64,000 bases of DNA. Source: Deuterostichococcus epilithicus (lineage: Eukaryota; Chlorophyta; Trebouxiophyceae; Prasiolales; Stichococcaceae). The DNA lies in contig JAVTLE010000004.1 in NCBI GenBank assembly GCA_033439295.1, positions 682,012-746,011 on the forward strand, given 5' to 3'. Below are positions 35,857 through 46,305 of the stretch, piece after piece. Position numbers and translations under genes: made by a program. The notes below the pieces were generated by a model. It was not told the origin of the DNA, made no database searches, and worked only from the letters and a program-made list of their open reading frames with translations. Each line of letters begins with the position of its first letter. Position 1 is the stretch's first letter.

Positions 35857-38801
35857 TCATGAACCCAGATGACCACCAAGGGATCGTACCTGAAGCACGC
35901 AGATGCCGATGACGGCGAAATTGATGGCCGCCATCCAGCGCAGCAGGTGCGTTGCCTGCCGCTTGGAGCCCTGCGTACGGCTTGGATGAAACTAAGCGTC
36001 CGATCGGCTGATGGACAACAGCAGCACGCTGGCAGGACCCCCAGCAGCCGCAGCCATGCTTGTCGCGCCTGGTGGCGCATAAGACAGCGAGCAGCAGGCA
36101 CTGCGTTGGAGTCAGCCGCAGGTAGTGGGTCCAGCAAGCTGACCAAGCTGCAAGGCGGCAAAAGATGAGGCCGACCCATGATGACCGCCTCACCTGCAGC
36201 TGCGACTCGACGACCGTCTTGCGGTGGCGTGTCTCGAAGCCTGCGCCCGCAATGTACACGCCGACAGTCTCCAGTGCTATGCGCAGCTCATTGACGTGCT
36301 GCTGCTGCGCCACGCCCGGCGCCATGGCTGCAAGCGGCACATGGTGCGACAAAGTCAGCAGCTGCGATGTGCGGGCCAACAGTCTGCAGTGCGATGCACA
36401 GCCTGGCGATGTGCTGCTGGTGCGCCATTGCAGCGCCGCGGCTGCAAGCTGCAAAAGTTCAAACAGGCTTCACTGCGCTCTACGGCACGATGTACACGCC
36501 AACAGTCTACAGCGCGACACACAGCGCGGCCTGCTGCTGCTGCATGCCCGGCGCCGTGCGTGGCTGTGCGTGGCACGCTGGCACCAACGTGCGTGTGAAC
36601 AGTATCTTATGCGCTACGTCATATTGTATTGGCGTCAATGCGGCAGCCAGGCTAACGAAGAGTTTCGGTGGGTTCAGTGTCATCCGCATTGCGACATGCA
36701 TGTCACCATACAGCGATGTGTCGGATCTGCGGTCACTGCGCTCACCGACTGACTACAGGTACTCTGCTCATGCTCATGTCATGTTGTGGGAAGTGGCACC
36801 TAAGCCAGGGGTTGCCTTTTGGTCGTTTCGTTAATTCGGAAGTAGCACCTCCTCAAAGTAGAGATGGTGGCCTCCCCGCCTCCGTCCACTACGGTAGCTT
36901 GCGCCAAGGTTGTACTGAGCAGGGGTTTTGCCGCCAGGCGAGGCAGATAGACGCACCAACGGTTGTGACGTTGGAGCCCGCGGCGATGAGGTTGGGCATC
37001 GTCGTCTTGGCCGCCTCAAGGTGTGTCCCCATGAGCTGCCTGCGCCAGCACAAAGGCAACAAATGGGTCCAGTCGGCTGCAGCCTTGGCACCAGCATAGC
37101 TCGATCAGATGGCCAAGGCGCCCATGCTGGCACGTGATGAGCAGCTGCAATGAGTGAGCAGAACCACATTGCCGGCCAGCAACCGCTCTAGAACGGCAGA
37201 AAAATGGTTCCCGAGCTCCGGCTACCTGCAGGGAGCCTAGCAACCACATGGCGACAGCAAGCAGCCATCAACAACAGTACAGAGCACACCATCGCGGAGT
37301 GCATAACAAGACGAAGACGCACCTGTGGTTGACGTTGAAGTGGGTGATCTGCGCCAGCAGCACTTTGTACCACTTGCCAGTCTTCGAGATGCACATGCAG
37401 AGCTGCCAGGGCCCCTGCGTGTTGCACCTGAAGAGTATACTGCACTCGTTCACCATCCAACGTGCGGCCGGCTGCAGCGCATTGCCAGAAGGAAGCGTCT
37501 GAATGAACCAGGCTACAATGAAGTTGAAAACGGTTTATCGGTTGCAGCACCATCACGAGTGCGGCACAAGACCACAGGCATCCCAGCCACTGCTGCTAGT
37601 GGTCTTGCGCAATGGCCTTGATATGAGGCATGAACAGCGTGATAACCAGCACAATAACAAAGCACCTCACCCGCGTGCCATGCGCAGTGATGGAGGCCTC
37701 GTCCTCGCTGGTGTGATATTTCGAGTACAGAACGTTTCCGACGGGGTCCTTGACCGTGAGGTCCAGCGCCGCTGTGGGATCCTGCAGCCGCTTGGGCGTG
37801 TACACCTGACAAATCAACAGCCACAAGTTTCTGAGTAATGAACAACAAGTTGTCAATCTGGTTTGAGCAGCAGATCACGGTGCTGTCGCACCCTAAGATA
37901 TCATGTATGGCACCTGATGCCCGTGGGTGGTACGCAGCAGGTCTGGTCCAAATGTTAAGGTGGCAGGACACCTACTGCTCAGGTAATGCTCGGCCAACTC
38001 TTGAGCATGGCTGACGCAGCACTAGCTGGCAGCAGCAGTAGTAACAAGCGCTAATGTACCACGAATGAACCGCGGGGCGTCCGGCGCCATGCTGCTGGTC
38101 AGCACACTCACGCGTGCCTGCCAGCCACCCATCAAGAGAGACTGGCCGGCGTCAACTGCGATGCCGATCTCGTTTGCTGCATCCTGACTGCGAAATTGTA
38201 GTGCGAGGTGCAAGCATCTATCTGCAACAGCTGTCAAACGAGGAAACCTTTGGTCCTTCAGTGCTGCAATACATGTGGCTCACCAGCACGCCAACTTCCA
38301 GCTGCACCTCCATCTCCGCAGTCTTCACATCGGTGGTCGGCAGCTCGCCGGCGGCGGCAACCGACTGCATGATGAGGTCCCACTGTTCCTTGGGCACCCA
38401 GGCGCTAATGCATTCCTCCCTGCCATGACAGGACAAAGCCGGCATTCAGCTGCGGCCTCCTGGCCAGCCGCAACTGCTTCCCAGGAGCCACTAATCAATA
38501 TTTTGCACCCAGTCCGTCTGTTACTGCTGTACTACAGATACAGGTGGTGCCGCCTGTCGCCACCAGGGCAGGCAACACCACCCGACACGATCGTTCATCT
38601 TCATGCACACATACAACGATCGCCGTCGCTGTACGCCCAAATATGTTGCGCGGTGTGGAGCTGGGAGACATGCTACCATGAGCGCACCTGCCGTAGTCCA
38701 TGTACCAGTGCACAGCGACAGCTGGACCTGGCAGCACCGTCAGCAGAGCTACCGCCAAAAACAGTGCAATTGCTGTGGCGCCTGTCGCTATCCCGCGCAG
38801 C
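35857..38801 (-). CDS. p24/TMED family cargo receptor (emp24/gp25L), 5' exon missing
   Basis: Type I membrane protein of COPI/COPII vesicles cycling between ER and Golgi. Exons, 5' to 3': 38801-38688, 38419-38284, 38183-38112, 37805-37671, 37414-37323, 37039-36957, 36327-36194 and 35970-35857. The order is a signal peptide (ALFLAVALLTVLPGPAVAV), a GOLD-type lumenal domain with Cys in EECISAW and LCMCIS and the signature VKDPVGNVLYSK, then a coiled stretch (QQQHVNELRIALETVG). A final hydr. segment WMAAINFAVIGICVLQ and a short tail follow. The first exon here opens with one leftover base, so a start-codon exon lies upstream and was not placed. A GTACGA donor after LQ means the tail could also continue elsewhere. 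It is somewhat longer than typical p24 proteins (~290 aa from this exon on). Confidence 0.82.
36370..36452 (-). repeat. First relic of p24 exon 7
   Basis: On the minus strand this copies the exon 7 acceptor (CTTGCAG|CC) and about 75 nt of the exon. It sits just upstream of the real exon. Coding is degraded. Confidence 0.8.
36491..36570 (-). repeat. Second relic of p24 exon 7
   Basis: A further copy about 120 nt away, retaining the segment matching GTACACGCCAACAGTCT of the plus strand. The real exon and two relics form a three-unit array. Confidence 0.8.
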
Positions 38802-39524
38802 CTGCGAGGCGCACCGCCATGTTGATGTCAGAACGCAGGCCGCAGGCCGCTGCTCCAGTGAGAAGCTGTTATGTTAGACGAATAAATGTTCTTGCTTCAC
38901 AGGCAAAGTTTCTCAATGGACTTAGCCGCGTAGACAGACGAACCCCGAGGGTTGGAGCTGGCGCGTCATTGAGCTCTCAAACCTCTCGTGTCCCGGCTGC
39001 ACACAGTCAGCAGTCAGCAGAATCAGCATCTGCATGTCGAAACCTGCCAAGCTGCTTGCAGCAGCGCCTCGAACGCCCACCGCACAGAGATTGTCAGACG
39101 GGACGAGGATCTCGAGGCACGTCCCAGGGTGTTAGGGTATATTCAAAGGCCATCAAAGTCAGGTGCGAGACGACTTGCGCTACCAGTTGATGCACTTGCA
39201 GCTCGGGTGCAGCGCTCGCGGCCTGTGCACGGCGCCCGCTCGCCAGCAGGCTGGCACAGGCCGCTCGTTAATCCGCCACGATGTGCAGCTGATCTTTGGA
39301 CCCTGCTGTTCCTTGCCTCAAGTTGGTGCACTGCAGCCGATCGCGACACTCTTGTGCGCAATTCACCACTTCCAGCTCTTGCTGGTGCCCTTTGCGCCAG
39401 CTGCACGCCTGACACGTTTTCTCGGCACCCAATCCAGCACTCGATAGTGGTGCAGTCGCAGGCTGCGACACGAAGTCCTACTGAGCCACCGCCCGCCTTG
39501 TCTTGCAGCACTACTCAGACCAAC
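38802..39524. promoter_or_regulatory. Divergent region, p24 gene / uncharacterised gene
   Basis: It should contain the p24 start-codon exon and both promoters. An open frame runs from 38988 into the gene at 39525 without recognisable coding character. Confidence 0.4.
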
Positions 39525-41344
39525 ATGTCCTTCTGGAAGTTAGACTGCAGCAAGCTGCGGGCCGTGGGACAGAGCGACGATGAGAGTGCCGACCTGGTCA
39601 GCAGCCGCTGGGCACCCTCAGGTCCAAGCTTCACCAGCGGCCAGGCACCTCGCCGCAGCCAGCAGGGTCACCACGAGCAGAGCCGCCTGCAGCAGCACAG
39701 TTTCCTACAGGGCGCCACGCAGTCTCTGGACGACCAGTCGGTCGGATTCGTCTCGCAGCGCCAGCCAACACCGGGCGGCAGCTCTTGCGGCATGGCCAGC
39801 AAATTGGCGTCACTGGAGCAGCAGCCTGGCCCGCCGGCGGCGCATGCCCTGCTGCCTCAGCTGTCATCCTTAGCGCCCTACTCTACAGCCGCCGGCAGCC
39901 ACACAGCCGTCAGGAGCGGCGGCTATGGCAACGGCCATGGCAACGGGCCTCAGCACTCCGTGCAGTGCAGCCACGATGGCATCAGCTACTACTACGCCAT
40001 GGAGCAGCAGGTCGTGTGTGTGTGGCTCTGCATGCATGCATCGCCTGCTTACCTGCCCGCTTTCTGCTGTTTCTGGAGAAGGCAGCCACAAATACCAAAG
40101 TAAGGGGCACGGCCACCGCCACCCTAGTCCTGGTGCTCGCACGAAGGGATGCATCCTGCTTGAAGGCATCAGAGAAGCAAGCCACACAGAAGGCTGTGCA
40201 GTACTAAAACGAACCTGGCGTGCTATGCAGGCGCGCATGCCAGCCATCAAACCGCCAGCGTCACCAGCACACTCCGAGGAGACAGTCGGCTTTGTGCCTG
40301 CTGCGCACGCAACTGCTGCCGAAGCGGCGGCAGCGGCTCCCGCTGCTTCGGGCGACCCCACCGACATCACCAGCCACTATCGTGCCACCAAGAGGCGCAG
40401 GCATGACTCCGTGATGGCCACTATTTCGGCAGGCTGTGATGGTGGTGCTGCAGAGCTGTTTGGTTCGTAACCTTGGCAAGTCTCCTACGGCTGGTTGTCA
40501 CCTGGGCCGCGCGCTTCTGATCTCTTAAATTATAGGTTAACATTCAAGTCTACAGGCGGGCATCCTCTGAAGATGCATGTACGATAGACTGTCCAACTAT
40601 GCCGTCGCTCAGCAGCCGCGAGCTCTGCATGAACTGCAGGTCCTGATCAGGCTGCGTAATGGCGGCGCCAACGATGCTGGCGACAGCACTCTGCTGGCCC
40701 TTTCTCGTAGTGACGACTGGCGTGCACGTCTAGCTTGACTTTCGTTCGAGGTCGGTCTTTGGCGCTGCAGGCTGGCCAGCGCGAGCGGCGTGAGCGAGCA
40801 GCGGCCGGCTCGGCGCTCCCTGGACCTGGCCGATGACGCTGAGTCCAACATGCCGCCGCCGCCGCCGCCGCCGCAGCGCCTGCAGCACCAGCAGCCATGG
40901 AGCCGCCATGAGGCGCGCCTCTCGTGTCTGCTCTGAATGCGCATGCTAGGGCCAGGGTGCTGAAAATGTGGAAACTGCCTGAGCGCTGATAGGTATTGAG
41001 CGTTTAGAACCGCATGAATGCGGCAGCTGCATTTCGTGCCATCAGGAGGCAGAGACTGCGACTGCGGCGGCAGGACAGCCAGGTCCCTGGTCTTGACAGA
41101 GAGGATGGTATCATTGAGCCAGGCCATCAAACGCTGTGAGCAACACATCTGCATGCCAGCAGTTGTGAATGGGCTCCGTACTTGCATGCAGGCCATCGTG
41201 AGTGACCCCAACGGGCGGCTGATGGACTGGATTGCACAGCGCTTCGATGCCTCGCGGCCGCCGCCGCTGCAGCACTGGGATGAGTCACCGAACCCGCTGT
41301 TCGAGCCTCACCCACTGCCGCACGTACTTGACGTGGAGGAGTGA
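39525..41344 (+). CDS. Uncharacterised Ser/Gln/Pro-rich protein
   Basis: I do not recognise a family. Inferred exons: 39525-40010, 40231-40466, 40771-40912 and 41192-41344 (TGA); 338 aa with matching phases. The start context is ACCAACATG. The N-terminal region is rich in Ser/Gln/Gly with HDGISYYYAME near residue 150. Exon 2 is Ala/Thr-rich with a basic YRATKRRRHDS that could be a nuclear signal. Exon 3 carries a seven-proline run. The C-terminus is more ordered (DPNGRLMDWIAQRF; HVLDVEE). Exon 3 would end at a GC donor (GAG|GCGCGC at 40913). An alternative is that the gene ends at the TAA at 40468-40470, leaving the last two exons as a separate or false piece. The composition suggests a disordered regulatory protein. 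Confidence 0.55.
40853..40873 (+). repeat. CCG trinucleotide run (polyproline)
   Basis: Seven CCG units inside the predicted third exon of the uncharacterised gene, encoding consecutive prolines. Confidence 0.85.
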
Positions 41345-42003
41345 GCATGGGCTCTCAGCAGACAGCAGTAGCGGGGCGCGACCTTCCAGGCGCTGCCAAG
41401 AATAAGGCAGGGCGGCATCGGCAGGTGTGTCAGCACATACGCTCTTACTTACCCAACAGCACGGCAAAGGCGGCAGGGTGCAGCGCGAACTTCATCAATG
41501 CTGACGGATCAGAGCTCCAGCGGCATCACAGCACTCACCACTCAGTGGAAGCCCAATCGTAATTCATAGTGAGGGAACAGACGGCATGATGCTGTTGCAA
41601 TAGCGGGATTGTCTAGAAGGGTCGAGCTGGAGCTGAACAAGCTTATGGGCCGAACACCATCTGAGTTTTGCAAAATGTATTCGTGAAGGCAGCAATTGTT
41701 CGAACCAATCAACACAGCTTCCAGCATTAGAGTTTTGATGCTGCCACATGCGATACCGTCCTGATGCGCTCTTCGTGGCTCTTCATCTCCAACCATCACA
41801 CTGACAATGGCCTTGCCTAGTGGTTCCTCCGCTACCTGGAGGCGGTGGTGCTGCTGTCATTGTACTTAAGGTGTCGCGATGGCGTGCAGAAGGGCCGAGA
41901 GGTGCACCTGCAGCGCCGCAAATCCAGTCTAGCGACACAACCTTGTGACTTGCCATGAGGAGCAAACACACCTTCACAACAACTGCGGGCTTTCCAAGGC
42001 TTG
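41345..42003. other. Convergent intergenic region
   Basis: 3' flanks of the 39525-41344 gene and the minus-strand coiled-coil gene. No gene or strong signal was seen. Confidence 0.4.
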
Positions 42004-45000
42004 CTAACTGGTTGATACACCTGGTCGGGCGAACCCGTTGAGCTTGTGCGGCAGCCCACCAATGGCCTGTATGGCGCCGTCAGGTACGGCAGGCGCATTT
42101 GAAACTGCCAGCTTGCGCATGGCTGCCAGATCCATGAGCAGCCTCGCATTCGACGTCAGCCACGATGCTAAATCCACAACCTACATTCGACCACGAGGTC
42201 AACACAAACATAACATTCGAACGGCAGGGAAGGTTGCTTCGCTGATCCTCGAGCCACCATGCCAAGCAGTCAAGCTCATGCCGCCACATCGGGCAGTACT
42301 GTGCAGTTCACAGTTGGGCTGGACCGCGGCACCTGTGACTGCGTTGCACGCAGCTCGCCCTGCAGCAGGGCAATTTGCAGCTCCTGTCGCTGTCGCGCCT
42401 CCGTGTCTTGTGCGCCGCCATTCCCATCGCCGCCAGGTTCGAATGCTGGCCTGCCGATTTGCTGTTCCACAGCGCTGCCGTCACCAACCAGGCGTGCGTT
42501 GCGTGCCTCCTCGGGCTCAGGGGAGCTTGTGCCAACGCCGTGGAGTGCCGCGGCCAGCTGCTGCTGCAGCTGCCGATTTGCAGTCGCCGCTTTTTGCAGC
42601 TACACCTGCAGCCGGATCGCCTCCTTCTGCATTGTGGCTGCCTCAGAGCCAGTCGTCGCCTGTGCTGTGCTGTGTTCTGCGGCCTGTTGAGAGCCCAAAG
42701 CCTGGTCCACCTGCAACATGACAGCAAGTAGGTGGATTGTCATGGTTCGCGGGCCTGACTCAAGGCTTGCGCAGGCACCGGTTCACTTATATGGGGAACC
42801 TGCCAGAGTGTGAGACGACTGTCACATGTCCTACCCTCCCTTTATGCTGCCGGCAGCACACGCACAGCACTTCTGTCCAACAGGTGCCGTCCTGCGTCTG
42901 CAGCGCGGTCCTGTCACCTTCCGCCGCGGCCAGCCGTGCCTGCAGTTGCTGCAGCTGCCGCGCCCCCAGAGCGGCCTCCTGCGCCGCCTCCTGCCCCGCC
43001 GCCTGGGCCGCCGCCCGCGCCGATGCCAGCTCCCGCTGCGCGCCCTCCGCATCCTGAGCCGCCGCTGCCGCCGCAGCCTTGAGCTCCTTGGTCACCGTCG
43101 CTGCTGCCGCCGCACCCTGGTGTGCCGCCGCCGCCGCGGCGCTCTCTGACGTCGCCATCCGGGAGGCACTGGCGGCCCGTTCGCCGGATGGGTCCGCCGG
43201 CCCATGCAGCGGCGCATCCTCTGCGTCCGCCTGCTCGGCGAGCACCTCACGCAGGCGCGCCATGCCCTCGTCCCAGCGGTCCGCAGCGTACCTGCAGCAG
43301 GGTTTCATCTTATCACAGATTGTTCCTTTGAGGCACTGACTGTTGAGGAACCTGCATCTGAGGCACCTGACAAGCGAGGCGTGTCGACCTCGCGGAGCCG
43401 GTCGCGGAGCAACTGCCGCTGCTGCGGCCTGGCCATCAGCGCAGGCGCTCCATGCGCACCCACCCTGCAACACAGGGTCCAGGAGCAGAGCCCTGCAGCA
43501 CCTGCCCATGCCAGCCCCTGGGACCAACGTTCGTCCTGGCAAATGGCCTGCGACACCCAGCGCATGGCTCGGCATTGCACAGACTCACTTGCAGTCCTCC
43601 TGCATGCAACAAGTGCTGCTCCAGCTGTGCGACGCGGACGTCCACAGCCGCGCGGCTCAGCTGCTCCTGCTCGGCGCACTTCTGGGCGGCCGCCGCTGCC
43701 GCCGCTTGCTGCTCCGCAGCAGTCGCCCAGCCCCTGCAGGCTCTGCGGAGGAGAACCGACGCGGGGCATGTCAGGTCACTGCTGTCCTGCCATGGAGACT
43801 CCTACTGACAGCGCCTGGTCGAGAACAAGACGCGCAGCTTGGGCAAGTATCACCTCGACTTCCCATTGCAGGTGTTGCACGCTAGCCTCTTCTGGCGTGG
43901 AGCCGGCGCCAGCCTCAGAGCAGCCGGCGCCAGCCGCATACTTGGGCGCCCTGCCGACTGCAGCTGAGTTTGCTAGAGCCGCCGCTAGCTCCTGTGCAAT
44001 GGAAAAGTCAGCTTGAGATGTTGACGCACACTACTGCACACCATTGCTTTTGTGCTCATGTGGTGCTTTGTGCGCGCTGTCGCTCGTCATCTCCCTTGCG
44101 AGCTGCTCTTGTTGCGGCGGCCGGACCAGCATGGCTGCCAGCTGCCAGCGCGATACGATTCGGGTGGCCTTGGCATGCCAGCGCAACAGCCGACAGATGG
44201 CGTCCAGCCTTCTCCTCCCTACGACTGCCTCTGCAGGAGGCAGACGCTGTTGGTGGCACAGCAGGTGCCGCACCTGCTGCAGGTCACCAATCTGCTGCGA
44301 CGCAGCCTGCAACCAGGCTTTGGCGTCCTGCCACCCTGCGCCAGCACGAGGCGTGATGCACCAATGAGTGCAGACCGTGACGACAAGCTTGGCAGCAGGA
44401 CTGAGAGGCAGAGTGTCTCCAAGGCGGCGCACGCGGCCCCAGAGCTCGAGACGATTAGCTGCAGCGCAAAAAGCATAGCTGGGGGCCGCATCAAACCCTT
44501 TCATAAAACCATGCGACAGCCCTCTGCTGAGAGCGTGACCCCTGCAGAACCAAAGATGTCGGCAGCTGCCGCTGCCGCACCTGCACCGGCCTCCTGAGCC
44601 AGCTGCTGCTCGGACGCCAGCATCTGCTCCAGGGGCGCCACCTGGTGTCGCAGTGCTGCCAGCTCCTGCTCCGCCTCCTGCGCCGCTGCCCCCGCCTGCC
44701 CACAGAGTTTTGAGTGTGCGCGACACGTTCGAGTCGTCTGATCCTGCTGCTTGGAAGAACAGCTCATGCGGCAGCGTTGCCTTGCACACATGCGTGGCGA
44801 GCGTCGATGCATGCAGATCCCATGCACAGCACGTTCCTCCGCACGCGCAACGTGTAGACAATTTCATGCTGAGCTCCAACAGCTTGCCCTGGCTGCTGTG
44901 CCGCCGCGACTGATCGACAGTGGCGCTGACATCACGCCGCCGTGGCCTTCAACAGGCAGCCGCGTCACCTGCGAAGCTTGTGCTGCCTGTGCAGCAAGGC

Positions 45001-45870
45001 GCCGTGCCGCGGCTTCGGGCGAGACGCCGCGCCCAGTGGGGCGCAACGCCTCGGACAGCACTGCGGCCGTTGCCGCCAGCTGGCCGCGCAGCATGGAGGC
45101 CTCAAAGTCCGGCCCCTGTGCAGAGCGGTGGCGCATGATGTCACGGCGATTGCGCTGGGCACACGCGAGTGCTCCGATTCCGATTTCGGGCAAATTTGCC
45201 AAGCCTGCAATTGACTTTTACATACGAGACCTAAAGTCTGCACAGCAAGTGCACGATGATTTGGCAACTGCCATGATGTAAGGGAGAAAAATTTCTGTTG
45301 TTGCGCATCAGAATATGTCGCACAGTGACAGCTAGCAAAGCTCGCAGTGCAAGGGCATGTTGCGCGATGATACATGCGGTCGCTGCTGGCCTGCGCTCGG
45401 TGGCCCTACCACCAATGCGCCAGGCCGCGGGCGCTGTGGCGCGCCGGCACCGGTGGCGCTCGCCGCCTGCTGCTGTGGCATCACCGACCCCGGAGGCGTG
45501 CCGTGGATAAAACCGGCGCGGGCGCTTGCGGATCTGCGGTGTTCACACGGGCAGCTTTCGATGCAGGGCGCGGCGGCGGCGCCCGGGCGGCAAGGCCGGC
45601 AGCGGCAGGAATTTCACCACTCGAGATCCTTGAGGAGGTGCCGCACTAGTCTGAGCGCGTGTCGGGCTCAGCCGCAGGTCGGGCAGCTGCAGCAGCAGCG
45701 GCGGTGGCGGCGGCACCGGTGGTGCGTTTGGCTTGGACTTGCGGCGCAGCACGCCCACGGCCTCGATGAATGAGCGGCGCGGCAGTATCTCCTTAAACAG
45801 CTTTCCCGCTACCAACAGCCGGATGCCTCGAATGCACTACTGCTTATCCTGAGGGAAGTCCTGGCGAGTT
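42004..45870 (-). CDS. Long coiled-coil protein, uncharacterised (partial model)
   Basis: A multi-exon minus-strand gene with Ala/Glu/Gln/Arg-rich heptad-like segments. Clear pieces, 5' to 3': about 45845-45600 (KLFKEILPRRSFIEAVGVL, then a proline run), 45117-44960 (LRGQLAATAAVLSEAL), 44700-44535 (ELAALRHQVAPLEQML), 44335-44270 (WQDAKAWLQAASQQIGDL), 43995-43815, 43745-43590 (AQLEQHLLHAGGLQ), 43291-42888 (DRWDEGMARLREVLAEQAD through LQQLQARLAAAEGD), 42715-42605, 42595-42350 (RQLQQQLAAAL) and a last exon ending with TAG at 42006-42004. The join IFG-WQDAKAW is phase-exact. Others are approximate, and the start codon was not found. No motif identifies a family; golgin-, centrosome- or filament-like roles are all possible. 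Confidence is high that the region codes, low for exact ends. Confidence 0.6.
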
Positions 45871-46305
45871 GCTTCGAGTCGCAGGAAGCGTTGGCCACGT
45901 CGACGCCTTCCACGTTTCAGCCTCGTTCGAATTGTCCGTTCAATCAGCATATGTATGCAATGGTGCTGCCTAGAATTGATTCAACGACCGAAGAGCACGT
46001 GCCACAACTCACAAGTCGGACTACTCCTGGCGCAAAACAGCCGGGCGTGTGGCTCAAAATCAAGGCTCAAAATTTACATAAGCCACAACGCCTCTGCTGT
46101 CGCAGAAGGTGCGACCATGAGACATTCCGCTGGCCAATTTGGCGCTGTCCCTTTCCTGTTTCCGAGACTGCACGTGGAATGACGTCAAAACCCTGTGGGC
46201 TCTGCAGCTGGTCTCCGACATGCAGCAGCTCAGATCGCCACTCGCCGCGCACATCACAACCACTTGTAGACTTCGAACATCTGTCCAGGTTACTCGCTTC
46301 ACAAT
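45871..46305. promoter_or_regulatory. Divergent region upstream of TrpRS
   Basis: Presumed promoters of the coiled-coil gene and TrpRS. The first exon of the coiled-coil gene may also lie here. No other feature was seen. Confidence 0.4.

Noticed and set aside
36840-36918. Alternative C-terminal p24 exon ending at 36834
   Set aside because: Joining in phase gives a stop after eight residues and no membrane segment. Exons 7 and 8 further downstream supply the coiled stretch and hydrophobic helix instead.
38988-39524. Upstream in-frame extension of the 39525 gene
   Set aside because: The open frame has no protein character, and part of it probably belongs to the divergent p24 promoter or first exon.
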